DNA of 64,000 bases, from assembly GCF_007655135.1 (NCBI RefSeq), contig NC_045131.1:2852001-2916000 (forward strand), in the 5' to 3' direction. Each line of letters opens with the position of its first letter. Positions within the stretch are counted from its first letter, which is position 1. A model generated the notes under the pieces. The model was not told where the DNA came from, did no database searches, and was given only the letters and a program-made list of their open reading frames with translations. Positions 1 through 12,078 of this stretch are shown in pieces. This DNA comes from Punica granatum (lineage: Eukaryota; Streptophyta; Magnoliopsida; Myrtales; Lythraceae). The translations under genes were made by a program, and so were the position numbers.

Positions 1-22
1 CTGAATATAAAGCTTTATGTAG

Positions 23-1780
23 GGAATTGGACAAGCATACAATGAGTTGAAGCAAGTGGAACCAGCTATTGAACGGATATATGCATTGGGCAGTTACATA
101 CCTAAGGTAAGTTGACTTGGGAACACATCAAATATCTTTACCCTGACCATTTTATCTGCAGTGATGACACTTTTCACTTGGCCATAATACAGCTTAAACA
201 GTTTTTCACAGGGACTTCAGTTAGATTCATTTTTCAGCAGACTGATTCTTCATGTGATTGCGTATCATTTTGTTCTCCTTTTTTGATATTTTCTTCTTCC
301 ATGCATGCATACGTTTAAACTTAAGGCTGATAGTGGTAGTTATTTAATTGCAACCAAGAACATTTCCTAATTCCGCTCAAATGAACAGTCTATCTTCTAT
401 ATTTTTGTATTGCTCATCATTTATGAAATAAATGTTAATTATTGACTGGAGCAATACGTCTGTTCTGCCATGGCAATTTTTGGCATTTCTAGCAAGCTTT
501 CCCGTTGGTTATGGGCACATTTATGCATGATCAAATCTGAAAGACCACCTCATTCTATTCTCTAGCTACCTTAGTTTTTATTGGGAAAAATTAGTTTTGT
601 CGTGATTAGTGCTTGATATAGGTAAGACAGAATCCAGATGCCATCCCATTAGACTGCGTGGCTGGAGATGTGAGGTTTGCTGATGTCTCTTTCAAGTACA
701 AAGACAATACACCTCTCGTTCTAGACAGGTTGAACCTACATGTTAGGGCTGGAGAGACTGTTGCTCTTGTGGGCCCATCTGGTGGAGGCAAGACAACGCT
801 TGCGAAACTACTACTTCGCCTTTATGACCCTTTATCTGGTGAAGTTGTCCAGACTGATCTTTTTTCCTGTTTTCTTTAGTGAATTCTATTATGTTCTGTT
901 CCTTGGATTAATAGAAAGATGTTGCCTTTTCCTGCTTAACAGGCTATATTTCTATTGACAATCATAACATTCAGCACATTCGGTTGGACAGTCTTAGGAG
1001 ACATATCTGTCTCGTTTCTCAGGATATAGTGAGTAACCACACCTTTTACTTTTGTGATTACTCGAGGATGTGGATCTGATCTCATGATATGCTTTAGACT
1101 CTATTCTCAGGAACTGTTGCTGAAAATATTGGGTATAGGGATTTAATGACTCATATTGATATGGAGAGGGTTGAGCTGGCGGGACGATTAGCGAATGCCG
1201 ATGAGTTCATAAGAATGCTCCCTGAAGGCTATGAAACCAATATTGGAGCAAGGGGCTCTATTTTAAGTGGAGGCCAGAAGCAGAGGTCAGTTTCTTAGAC
1301 TGGGACATGAACATAAGATGCAATACATCCGTTAGCTTACTTGGTGAGAAACTAAAGATGATCTAACTGTGCCTGCTCGAAATATAGATTGGCAATAGCT
1401 AGGGCAGTATATCAGGATCCCTCTGTGCTGATTTTGGACGAAGCAACCTCTGCACTCGATAGCAGGTCCGAGTTATTGGTGAGACAAGCTCTTCAGCGGT
1501 TGACGGAAAATCGTACGGTGAGTTTGACCAGCTTTAGTATCCAAGAGCTCTACGTTTCTGACGGATGAGATGGAAGTCCCCTTGTACAGTACTGTGAAAG
1601 TCAATTATTAGCTAAAGGTTCGGTTCTTGACAGGTTTTGGTGATCGCTCATCGGCCCGAGACTGTTATGATGGCGGATCGAGTATTCCACTTGAATGAAG
1701 GGAAGCTACAGGAGCTGACTCGCTCATTCCTCATGAGCAGTCGCGAGGATACCTCTTTGTCCACAGGACTAGTAATATGA
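23..1780 (+). CDS. ABCB29: ABC transporter B family member 29-like, chloroplastic (3' part)
   Basis: Half-type ABC exporter; the window holds the end of the membrane domain linker and the whole nucleotide-binding domain. Exons read as 23-106, 622-838, 943-1028, 1098-1285, 1388-1517 and 1634-1780, all with GT-AG introns. In order the NBD shows the A-loop tyrosine (FKYKDN), Walker A (GPSGGGKTT), Q-loop (LVSQD), ABC signature (LSGGQKQR), Walker B (LILDEATSALD) and H-loop (LVIAHR), so it should hydrolyse ATP. It ends STGLVI then TGA. The family is plant half-transporters placed in the plastid; the transit peptide and membrane helices lie left of the window. Substrate is unknown. The gene converges on the glutaredoxin-like gene that ends at 2454. 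The family is certain; the ABCB29 assignment rests on remembered similarity. Confidence 0.88.
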
Positions 1781-2453
1781 AATTTACTGGTGTACAGTTA
1801 ACGGCCAAGGATAGTAACCGTTGTTCATTTGACACCTGCATATATATTTCTGAACGTAAACTTTACTGAAACAGAACCTTGAGGTGATAGATTTTTGTCT
1901 AATACGTTGACAGCAAAAGTAAGCAATGGGATTGTTTCTGTTAGTTATGCAAAGCTTGGTGCGTTGAGCAAACATCGAATGTCAGCTACACCCTGTCGAA
2001 TGCTCAAATAACAGTCACGACATCACGGTAGCACATTTACATACAAGAATCTAGAGTGCCTGGTTATATTTTCCGTTTACATATCCTCGAAGGATCCAAG
2101 AAAACTAAGTCACGGGTACCGGATTTCAGTTCAGAAGACGTGGCATTTGAACATGCTATCTTTATCCTTCAGTCAGAACACTTCAAAGCAGATAGACACA
2201 AGCAAAGCATGCTACACACACCAGCAAAGAATTCCTATCTTAAGAATTCCAATCTAATTCCTAGAATGTTTTGAGTTTGGGACTAAAACCCACTTTAGAA
2301 CCCATCCCCACACTTCCCATTCGGGAACAAAAACAGGAAAACTATCTTCAGGACGACTTCATTGCACGAAGATACCGCATCTGATCGGGTCTACGGGACC
2401 AAATCAGAAGACAGAACCGAACCTATGGATATGTGCTTACTTACTGAGATAGA
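1781..2453. other. convergent intergenic region
   Basis: Space between two genes that end toward each other. It should hold both 3' UTRs and polyadenylation regions. I see no credible coding frame, RNA gene or repeat here. Confidence 0.6.
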
Positions 2454-3701
2454 TTAGCAGCAAAGGGGGCAATGTATTAGCCCATTCTCATTGCATTCTC
2501 CACACTTGATGACCTTCTTCCCGTCCTCATCCAAGACCTTGCAGCTCCCATTGCAGTCCATGCACATCACGAACCGGACCCCTCCGCATCCTTCACATCC
2601 GCTGATTGAAGCCCTCGGTATCCCATCTAAGATAATCCCCAATTTTCCCTCCTCCTCAAGCTTTACCACCTCCTCTGCTCCCCCAATCATCCTGCCCTTC
2701 ACGAATACCGCCGGGACTCTCACCTGCTTGGTGCCCATCAGTCCCCTCAGCTCCTCCTTGTACCCTGAGTCCATCGAAACGTCCCTCTCCGACACTTGGA
2801 TCAGGTGCGACTCGATCACTGATCGGACAATGTTGCAGTCCTCGAATGTCTTCCTTATCCCCCTCAGGGTCGTCGTGTAGTTCACCACTGAGTTCTCTCC
2901 TCCCGATGGGCACTTCTTCTGGAACTTCGAGAGGATCGAGTCAGAGGAGTCTTTAGAGCCGTTTCTCAGCTTCCTTATCTTGGGTGAGGGTATTATCATC
3001 TTCTTGATCTGAATCTCCTCGTGGTTGTTGACGGAGAGTTCCTTCTCGTATGACTCCACGAGCTCGGGGTCGAACAGCGGTCCCAGGCTTCTCCTAGATG
3101 AGAGCCCGTTATCGCTCCCAAAGCTGTTTCTCTTCGGGGTCCAAACAGGGGGGACTCTCATCCCCATCGCCGCCTTACACGAATTGTGCGATTTCAGCGA
3201 GGCATTCCTCGGCGTGAATTCCGGTTTCACCGGGCCGACCACTTTAGGGCCAGTGAAGCTTCCCCTGTTCTCCTTACCACCTGACTGACGCCTTCCCGCC
3301 TTCGGCGACCCTATCGGGTTGCTCAAGAACTTCAGAGGAGTGGATAAAGCCCGTGGCTTGGGACTGTTCCTGTTTGATCTTGAGGCAGGCACAGCCTCTT
3401 CGAGGTCTTCCATGAGCTCCCACGCGTTGATAACCTCTGGAGGCTGCTCTTCTTCCCGAGGTGGCGATTTCCGCTTAGAGGCAATGCCAGTGGTGCGATC
3501 GCCATTACTCTCCGCCGTGGCGAGGCAGTCCTTGATCACAGCAGCGGCTGTTGCTTCCTCGGCGTCGAGCTTCAGGGCGCCGTAAGTGCTCGAAGTGAGG
3601 GAGACGACATGGTTGGGGACATGGTGGCGGGTGACATGCGCTGCAGCAGCAACTTCTCGCTCGATCTCCTTCCGGACGTGCTTCGAGGAGACGCAGCCCA
3701 T
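2454..3701 (-). CDS. glutaredoxin-like protein with C-terminal CxxC zinc-binding cluster
   Basis: Single-exon gene, 415 residues, start MGCVSSK. Gly2 and Cys3 suit N-myristoylation and palmitoylation, so membrane attachment is inferred. Residues 1-250 are low-complexity and basic. From about 270 a glutaredoxin fold begins (VVNYTTTLRGIRKTFEDC) and runs through the cis-proline segment RVPAVFVKGRMIGG. The C-terminus carries CEGC, CMDC, CGEC and CPLC pairs, a DnaJ-like zinc cluster. The place where classical glutaredoxins have CPYC or CGFS reads TLRGIRKT, so no redox CxxC is present. This layout is typical of the plant At5g39865/At3g28850/At5g03870 group, whose role is little known. A disulfide-reductase function should not be assumed. 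Confidence 0.88.
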   Translation of the reverse strand: MGCVSSKHVRKEIEREVAAAAHVTRHHVPNHVVSLTSSTYGALKLDAEEATAAAVIKDCLATAESNGDRTTGIASKRKSPPREEEQPPEVINAWELMEDLEEAVPASRSNRNSPKPRALSTPLKFLSNPIGSPKAGRRQSGGKENRGSFTGPKVVGPVKPEFTPRNASLKSHNSCKAAMGMRVPPVWTPKRNSFGSDNGLSSRRSLGPLFDPELVESYEKELSVNNHEEIQIKKMIIPSPKIRKLRNGSKDSSDSILSKFQKKCPSGGENSVVNYTTTLRGIRKTFEDCNIVRSVIESHLIQVSERDVSMDSGYKEELRGLMGTKQVRVPAVFVKGRMIGGAEEVVKLEEEGKLGIILDGIPRASISGCEGCGGVRFVMCMDCNGSCKVLDEDGKKVIKCGECNENGLIHCPLCC

Positions 3702-6626
3702 CTATGGGAACCGGGGGTTTCTCTCTTCTTCACTCTCAGCCTCGCCCTTACTCTCCAGACTCACTCCCTCTCGGTGTTTGTATGTCTGATGTGATCTTGC
3801 CGTCTTTGTCTGTTTCGGGGGTTCGGTCGGATAGAAGAGAAAAAGGGGCTGAGGGACAGAGTAACGGTTAGCAAACGGGTCCCAACGGTCGAAAATTTCG
3901 AATATGCAACACTCACTCACCCCCAACAGGAGAAAATGATAAAAATTTAATGTATTATTTGTCGGGAAGTCCCCCCACATGCTTGTAATTTTGCTTTTGT
4001 CCCCTCTAACCCATGCCTTTTCTCAGAATAGTACGCTTTACAAGGGGCCAAAAAGTAATGTTATTGCTCCACACTTTCCAAAATTATTGAACCCATTGAT
4101 ACTACATCGGGAAGAAAGGATCTCCCCGTCCCGGTCTCGGCAAGGGACCGGTTTACCCATATGATGGTGGGGTGCCCTCCCCGGACCGTCCCCTCCTTGG
4201 ACACGGAAAAAATAAATGTTTTAAAAACATGAATTGTGTACTATATAGTTTTCTGTAACATATTTATTATCGAATTATCTAAAATTTCTTGTGCCCAACA
4301 TTGCCTTAGGGGAGGTCGTTGGAGGACTGGGTTTGTCTAAGCCAATGACCGATCGATTTTATGTTACGTTAATATATCGTCACGAGGTTAGCATTACTAT
4401 CGAGGTACGGCGGTTGAATCTTTCTTTATGAGTGCTAAATAGATGAGCTAATAGCTGGTTAGGCTGGGACATGATTCAACCATGAAGTCAAAGTTGACAT
4501 TGACATAGGAATGTGTGAACTCCAATCCTCGGTTCATGTCTGTCTCTTCATCCTTTCTTTAAAATTAATAAAATAAATTAACAATGTTTGTTCCTGCCAG
4601 CGTAGCATAGTATCGAAGGGTTTGGGCCTCGAGAAGATTTGGCTGGGCCAACATAATAATAGCTCACACAGAAGCTGGATCGGGCTGGGCTAGGCAAAAA
4701 TGCATTCTATTTTTAAAATTATATTATTGAACGAAAAGACTAGTTATTGTCGTACAATCACTTTATCAAGACAATCATATCTAGAGATATTATGAGTAGA
4801 TAAGTCTCGTATGAAACAACCTTAAAGTATTTGATATAATGATTAATGTGTACTCAAATTTGCACCGAGACTCGGGTTCGAATTCTCTTGGGGCCACCGA
4901 AGCTCGGACGCCCGGGGTTAGCAAAAAAACAAAAAAATGTCCCGTATGAAACTCGACCAACTGCACATACAAATATCAAGCAAATCAAATGGACAAAAAA
5001 GAGAAGGTATTTTGTGAACCGCGATAAGGGTTAGGAAATGGTCCGTATGAAATCAGATACAATGCCACAATAAATTGGAAGACTGTCTTCATGTCCATAG
5101 TGCAATGCTGTCCCACGTTTCCTATTTGCACCTAATTTGGCCCCTTCGAATTGCTCCTGCTTTCAACCATTCTTGCACCTAATCACGAATATTGATCAGC
5201 CAATTATTCTCCAGGATGCACCGTCGGCAATTATAATGTCAAAGAGCACAAAGCAAATTACTCGGTTCAACATCGTAGTAAATTCAGATGTCCTCGAAAG
5301 CATTATATATACTAATCGGTTGTCGTCGGATTGATCTATTTGTCATGTCAGGATTAAGAAAGCACAGACACTATATCTATTGAGGCTTCGGATTTCATCT
5401 GGAAAACATGTCTGTTAGCAAGAATGAAAATTGAAGGTGGTGGTGTGCTTATGTGGATGTAGGTGAGTAGGCAAGATTAGGTCGTTAGCAGGTGATTGGA
5501 TCTTGTCTTGAAATTAAGATAATTAATTCAAGTCAATTTCCATCATTTATTTTATTCCTTCCAACAGAATAATCATCATCATTATTATTATTATTATATG
5601 ACCATTTCAGATCAAAACGAGCCAATCGCTAATTCGCTCGTCAGTGGGGAAACCCTCCTCGACAAGTGCACTTCAACCTCCTTCATCTCGTCTTCTCATA
5701 CATACCAGCCTCATACGAGCTAGAATCGTTTGCATTCATCGATTATGACATCAAAATGTATATACAAATATCATCATTAGAGGCAAGAAAAAAAAAAGAA
5801 TTTCTAAAAACTAGGAAAAGTAAATATAAATACTTCTGTCGATTTATCAAGGGCTAGTGCTTTTTGTCCAACAATTATTGCGCTCCGGAATCTTAATTTT
5901 AAAAAGAAAATCTTGTACTGATCGAAACCAGATCAGATCATCGTCATGAATATAAATATAAATATATGTAGTATGTATATATACAATTCACATTTTATGT
6001 CTCTCAATTATGGGATGGCGGTGTTTATATGGGTACATACATATATTATATATGAGATATTCTAGCTTGAACAGATATACATCCATCAAATACTCTGGAT
6101 TTTTTTCTAGCTTAATTTTTGAAAGTTTTTTTTTTTGGTAGATAATTTTTGAAAGAATAGCATTTTAATATTAACCTAAACATCAAATATATGCTACCAT
6201 ATACTGCATACCATTGGCTAAATCTTTAATGAAATATATATTGAATTTTTTACCAAAATAATCGATGGGATGCAGTTAATATTCCATTATATCTATCGTA
6301 TCCAATAGAGTAAAATAATTCGTACACGTTAGACTTAGGGGACGAAGGAGGAGGTGGTCAACTGCGTCAAAACTACTTCCTCCAAAAGCATATGTAAATT
6401 AGGTTTGATCAATCCTGACTTTATATTATCGGTAAATAACAAAAATGGGCCAATGACTCCTAATTTAGTTACGTATATTATTTCTTCAGGCTTCCAAGAC
6501 TGAATAATAAAATTAATTATTAAGACCTCTCTTCTCTTCAAGAGCAAATCTTCTCATTTCCCCTCCTCTCTCTCTCTCCCTGTCTCTCTGATCTCTGCCC
6601 CCAACCGCGACATAACATAACATAAC
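3702..6626. other. divergent intergenic region between glutaredoxin-like and unknown genes
   Basis: Upstream region of two divergent genes. A GC-rich patch lies near 4110-4200. At 4855-4925 there is a short stretch with a B-box-like GGGTTCGAATTCT but no matching A box, so it may be a decayed tRNA-derived element. An ATT/ATC microsatellite sits at 5570-5600. A CT-rich leader (6560-6600) directly precedes the ATG at 6627. No coding frame is supported. Confidence 0.45.
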
Positions 6627-7454
6627 ATGCCTCAAGTGGATCTTGTCTCGGTCTGTGCCAGCGGCCCCTGTGACGGAAAATTTGTGTGCGAGACACTCAC
6701 TTCCGAGAAGGATGACGACCCCGACGCCCCGCCGGAGTCCTTCTGGCTTTCCAAGGACGCCGAGTTTGACTGGGTCGACCGGAATGCCTTCTTCGAGCGG
6801 AAGGACTCCGGCAAAGGCGGCATGACCCCGAACTTGACCAACCTGAACCCCATGATCAGCCACTCCGCCAACTCCCAGCTCTTACCGATCCCCTTGAACT
6901 TCAAGTCCAACGCGTCCATCATTGGGCTTCCGAAGACCCACAAGCCCGGGTTTGGCTTGGATTCGAAGAACCGGAGGAACTGTAGAGCGGGAAACACGCG
7001 ACTGTTTCCGAAGCTAACTGGATCGGTCGGGAAGTCCGGTGCTGATACGTCAATGGTCGAGCCGTCCTCGCCAAAAGTCTCGTGCATGGGGAGAGTGAGG
7101 TCGAAAAAGGATTCAGACGGGAGAAGAGAATCCCATGATCATGAACCGGACAAGGCAAGAAAGTCCCGGTTCTTCTCGAGCTTTCAGGCGCTGTTCCACT
7201 CCGGTTGCAGGGAGTGCCGGGCAATTGCAGTGCACACACCAACAGCGGAGTTGCCTGCAAGAAAGAGCCCGGCAGAGCTTATGGCGCGTCACGTCAGGGA
7301 ACGAACACCGGCAAATGGAGTCGGAGACCAGTCCTGGGATTCGATCCCGAGGAGGAGCTCGGTTGATGGAGAAGCGCCCGGTTTGGGCGGGATGATGAGG
7401 TTCGCGTCCGGACGGCGATCCGACTCGTGGGCCCCTGGGGAATGTGAACAGTGA
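6627..7454 (+). CDS. plant-specific protein of unknown function (EFDWxDRNAF / SPKVSCMGR motifs)
   Basis: Intronless frame of 275 residues with the ATG in a CATAACATG context just after a CT-rich leader. Visible blocks are the N-terminal MPQVDLVSVCASG, the acidic PPESFWLSKDAEFDW followed by DRNAFFERK (about 36-58), PLNFKSNASIIGLPKTHKPG (about 90-110), SSPKVSCMGRVRSKKD (about 149-164) and a basic FFSSFQALFHSGCRECR. The rest is Ser/Arg/Pro-rich and probably disordered. No enzyme domain, signal peptide or membrane span is seen. The blocks match from memory an uncharacterised plant family that includes At2g36220 and At3g52710; the SPKVSCMG block is also present in syringolide-induced 14-1-1-type proteins. 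Function unknown. The GC-rich reading frame stands out sharply from its AT-rich surroundings, which supports real coding. Confidence 0.8.
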   Translation: MPQVDLVSVCASGPCDGKFVCETLTSEKDDDPDAPPESFWLSKDAEFDWVDRNAFFERKDSGKGGMTPNLTNLNPMISHSANSQLLPIPLNFKSNASIIGLPKTHKPGFGLDSKNRRNCRAGNTRLFPKLTGSVGKSGADTSMVEPSSPKVSCMGRVRSKKDSDGRRESHDHEPDKARKSRFFSSFQALFHSGCRECRAIAVHTPTAELPARKSPAELMARHVRERTPANGVGDQSWDSIPRRSSVDGEAPGLGGMMRFASGRRSDSWAPGECEQ

Positions 7455-8814
7455 CGACTGATGAATCGGGCAGGTTTCGTATTTCGCGGGTGGAAGGCCG
7501 CGTGGGGGAGTCAGAGGTGGGTCCCACAGAAGGAAATGGTACGGCTCTCGTTGTTGGTGATTGGGTGTCCACGTGGGACCCGCTTCCCTTCAACGGGGCC
7601 TTTGGGTGACGTGGCACGTGGAATAACGGTATTACCATTCGCGTAGATTTGTTCCTTACATTTTTGTTCCATACAATCAATATATATTTATTTTGATTTT
7701 TGGAGGATTTTATATTGTCTTTCCTTGCATTGTAACATGTAATAAGCCGTTGTACATATTTTCCTTTTCCGGAAAGCCCAATATATAAGATTTACGATAT
7801 TTTATTTCACATTATCATTCGTAAATAATAAATTCTTTTTGTGAGAATATAATTTAGTATTTACTCGTGGTAGACTTAATTGGGCAACTTTCTTTCAATA
7901 ATAAGCGTCGGAATATATATATATATATGTATGTATGTATAGTATAGTATGATAATTTTGTTTTTTGGACAAACCAAAAGGAGAAAATTTAAGTAGGGGG
8001 GAAAAAAATGAAATGAACGGTGATTAATTAAGACGCGAGCACTTTTATGGATATGAAAAAGAGGTGGCTGGAAAGTCAATGGTTTTGGTGGATGACCTTC
8101 CACCTAAAAGTTGTGACTGAATATATGTTTATTTTCAGCATGGAAATAAATGTTAGATACAATAATATTAATATAGTTAGCTAGCTAGTTAATTTGTCGT
8201 TATAATAGAAACAAGTAGATAATTGCATGTTTTATTCGTTGTGTTGTGGATTAATTGCTGAAGTAGGACACTATACATGATCTTGAGCACATTTATATAT
8301 GCACTGTCGTGCACGGCAACATGCTGCTTCGTACTGGCTCGAAAAGGCCAGTGAGCTGGAGGAGAAAATATAGAATGGGAAAGACATTGTGGGAATTAAT
8401 GTACTACGTAGTTAGGATAATTTCGACCGATTTCTGAGTCAGCTGGAAGCTTGCTATGTAGATGATACAGCTTGAAAAACTATTGTTTGTACACAGTGAG
8501 GCTAATTTTATATAATTGACTAAAATAGAAGGAAGGTCAATGTCTTCCCCTGTATGTATGAATGAAAAAAATATAGTCATCACCAATTTTCAATAACATT
8601 AAAGGTGAGGGAACTTGTGAAAACGATACGAAGCTACTTCGTTCATATGATTAGTTTCTATTGATCAAGACAATTTTACAAATAAGAAGTCAATAAAAAA
8701 AAGAAGAAGAAGAAGCCCTAGGTCTCTCTCTCTCTCTATATATATATATTGTCTGTGTATATATATATATTGGATTTTTTTCCAGCTACAAAAAAAAGAG
8801 GCACAAAAGCCATT

Positions 8815-8960
8815 AAGGTAAGTTAATTGATTCAAACAGTTCGGTACTTATTTTCCTTAAATAATGTTTCAGGCTTGAGTTTTGTGAATGAAGAATATCC
8901 ATATTTAAAGAGTTTATCTCCTTAGTGTTGAGAATGTTAATCGCAAATGAAAAAAAGGAA
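8815..8960 (+). repeat. SINE-like copy (degenerate)
   Basis: The start (TTGATTCAAACAGTTCGG) and body (CTTGAGTTTTGTGAATG) align by eye with the copy at 44710-44888. It ends in an A-rich run near 8947-8957. I could not find a convincing target-site duplication, so the borders are approximate. Confidence 0.4.
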
Positions 8961-9234
8961 TAACCATGCGCAGCAACATCACGACAAGCCCAATATGTCC
9001 GAGAACAACCAAGAGTGCGCCTCGTATTAGTTTCCTTCACCCGAACACAAAAGATGAGCTTGGCTCGAAGTCAGTTGTTGAGGGAGGGTGTTTAAGGTCG
9101 TATGACAACGGAAAAAAATAAAAAAAATAACCATGAGTTTATACGATGATTGGGATATTAAAAAAAAAAAACAAAAGGAGTCGTACAAGTCTAGGGAAAT
9201 GAAAATGAAAACTAATTAAATGATTAGGTACACG

Positions 9235-9306
9235 TATTCTCACTAATGAGAATCAAACTCTAACATTTAGATTATTAGGAAAGGACGTATTGCTACTATA
9301 CTACCC
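9235..9306 (-). repeat. tRNA-derived SINE-like fragment
   Basis: On the minus strand an A-box-like TAGTATAGTAG is followed about 40 nt later by a B-box-like GAGTTTGATTCTC. The sequence after the B box (GTGAGAATACGTGTACC) resembles the element at 10364-10526. No A tail or duplication was found, so this is a fragment. Confidence 0.4.
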
Positions 9307-9689
9307 TCCATTTCTCGTATATTTTGGATGTTAGCCAATCTAATTAATATTAAACAACGGGAAATTTCCATGAAGAACTAATTAGGAAAAGGTTTTCCAA
9401 CTGCATATGAAATTACCATGGTCAAAGAGGGCTTATTCCCGAAATTAATAATGTGAAATCCTGCTTGGGACATGCATATGTATGATAATTTCGTGTTTGC
9501 ACATACGATAATGACTCGATCTCAATATTTTATATTTTTCAAGATTCCAAGATTGAATTCAAAATCGTCGTTTTTCAATTGCGTATTGATCGAGGCAGGG
9601 AAAGACTTCTAAGCCATGAGCAGTTTACGTAGAAATTGGGCATTAGTACTTTGACGCATGCAACTAATATATGATTGGGGATGGACAAA

Positions 9690-9711
9690 ATACACACACA
9701 CACACACACAC
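9690..9711. repeat. CA microsatellite
   Basis: Uninterrupted CA dinucleotide run followed directly by a short TA run. Confidence 0.9.
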
Positions 9712-10363
9712 ATATATAGCCTTTGCTGTTTTCGTAGAGTTACTTGGGCTGAGGGTCAATATCTATACATATATCAACTTTTTTGCTTAACTCAATTTCA
9801 TTACCAGAGACTTGTTCAAGTCCATTGAATTCTATTCTTGTTCTTCCATGCATGAGACAGGAGTGGACCCTACATGGACCTCAAGTCTTCTGCTATGTAC
9901 ACTACACACCATTCTTCACGCTTCTCGTGCAAAGAATAAAAAGGCATGCGGGCGCGTGATCTTTCGAGCATGTTTCGTAGTTCGGAAAGATATAGGAAAA
10001 AGGGAATTGTTTATATTAGCTTTGGAGAAACGGAATGGAAACGACGTGTAAAATGGTCTAATTTTGTACAGAAATTGCGTTCTATTATGTTTCAATTCCT
10101 TCCTCCGTGACAAATGCGGCTTCAGGAAGTTTCTGTCTTCTGCTACGAACATAATTTATCGATTGATCCCAACTGATGGACTAGCCGGACTTGCTTTCTG
10201 CTCTGGGCCCGCAGGCCCACAAGAGTTATTGGTGTGGCCCAACAGATGCCCATACAGCTTCCTCCTCGTTGCTTCCTTTTTTATTTTTTATTTTTGGTTT
10301 ATAAGGGAGTCCCATACGCTTGTAAGTATAGAAAATAAAGTAAAATAAATGGTACATATAATC

Positions 10364-10526
10364 AAAGAGGGTATAGTACAGTGGTGTACATATTCACATG
10401 ATAACTAAGAGATTTCAAATTCGATATTTAGGTGAGATTACTTGTACCCTTTATAAAATATGTAAGATTTATATTTCAGTATATTAAGATCATTAACTTC
10501 CCTTTTAATCGAAAAAGAAAAAAAAA
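10364..10526 (+). mobile_element. SINE-like retroposon with A-rich tail
   Basis: Begins with an A-box-like TAGTACAGTGG, then a weak B box (CAAATTCGAT), and ends in an A-rich tail at 10510-10526. It is flanked by near-identical 12-nt repeats, GTACATATAATC at 10352-10363 and GTACATAAATCC at 10527-10538, the expected mark of target-primed insertion. The RNA polymerase III boxes point to tRNA ancestry. Confidence 0.6.
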
Positions 10527-11928
10527 GTACATAAATCCCACCGGTAATTCTGAGCAGGCGTCTTTTATCGTTGTACTAAGACCATTCTTCTCCTCGTTGC
10601 ATTTTTAGGTTGTTTTTATTTTATTTATGTACTTTCCAACCCTTGCTAGTGTATATCATGACCTTAATTGTAATTCTTAGAGATTAAGCACTTTAAATTT
10701 TATGGGACTTGCTTCCATGAGCCGCAGGGCTCTATACCTTCCGATAACTCGGTATTTATTAATGTCATTTGACTTACTGAGGACTGATTATATTAAAAAA
10801 CTATAAAATCATGCAAAGATTCATATTAATAGCAAAGGCTTTTAGGTTAGATATATAGGCATGAATTCGAGATTAGAAGTGCATGAATCGTGATCATCGC
10901 TAGATGAAAGAAAAGTCGGAGTTGCCTCCCTAAGCATGAAAAGCCAATTGGCGATACCCGAAACATGGTCCCTCATCAGTCCTAACCAACTAGACTAGAA
11001 GCCACTTAGGGGGCGATAAAGGTATCAGTATCGTCTCCGGATTCATAAATAGCTCACAAATTGATAAAAGTTTAGATAAGTCGGTTTGCATGCAGAATAT
11101 GGTTCGATGTTCAATGGCATGATTTCCATGAGGTTTGTGGTTTGTGGAAGACAGATAATGCTTTCCTCATGCTGACATGATAAGATGGCTGTATATATAT
11201 ATATATCTTCATTAAAAAGTTACATAGACAATTGTCTCTTTTGGGCATTTTAGTGAGATATATATGTTGTGTGTGTGTCCACATCAAGTGAGAAAACAAG
11301 AAGAGACGAAATTGACTCAAGTGATGATGAAGAATGTCGTTCTTTCGGTGAAGTTGCTTTTCTGTGCATTTGCATGACTCCACTATTAAACAAACATGCC
11401 CTTCTGTGCACATCTCAAGCGATCCCCATAATTACTGAACACGAACCGTTTTAGACGGCATCCATTCGACATTCTGTCCGCTAGTCTTAGACCGATTATT
11501 TTAGGCGATTCCACTGGAGTCTCTCTAATCGTTTCTATATCTTTACATTTTTTTAAAATTTTTAATTTAATTTTGGACCTCTGGCCCTGTTTCCCTATCT
11601 AAAAAAATATCATGTTAAGCTTATGCCATGATCGTTACAGTACAACGGAAAACTTACTTCGGACTCCAATCCGAAGTGGATGATGCTATACGTACTGGAC
11701 CGAGGTAGGTTATCCCATTCTATACACGTAACCAGCTTGTTTAACAGATCAAGTCTAACATCGATGTCGTTTTTTGGATCCTAATGTTGGACTGCACCTG
11801 GTAGGGTCAACCGTGAAGTAAACGGGAGAAGGGAGCAGTCAATTGGTGCATGAGATGTGGAATCAACCCTCGGAAGTTGGAGTTAGAAGGCGTCCCCGCT
11901 CCTGATCAGATCTCATCTCATCTAACTT

Positions 11929-12078
11929 TTTTTTTCGGTGTGAACCTTAATATTCGAAAGTTTAATTGGGTCCCGACTAATCCAGTCAAACTAGATCAGC
12001 CCACTAAGGGATAAAAGTCCCACAGCTTGAATTTTTTGCATTCACAAACATCCAACTGTTGAAATTATCTCATGGTGG
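11929..12078 (-). mobile_element. SINE-like retroposon with 17-bp target-site duplication
   Basis: Read on the minus strand the element ends in nine A residues (T run at 11929-11937). It is bracketed by identical copies of CTCATCTCATCTAACTT, at 11912-11928 and 12079-12095. The body (CCCTTAGTGGGCTGATCTAG, then GGATTAGTCGGGACCCAATT) matches the copy at 44710-44888. The head lacks clear A and B boxes, so it is probably 5'-truncated. Confidence 0.7.

Noticed and set aside
4855..4925. Possible tRNA gene (GGGTTCGAATTCT)
   Set aside because: Only a B-box-like T-arm is present. No acceptor stem, D-arm or anticodon arm can be folded around it.
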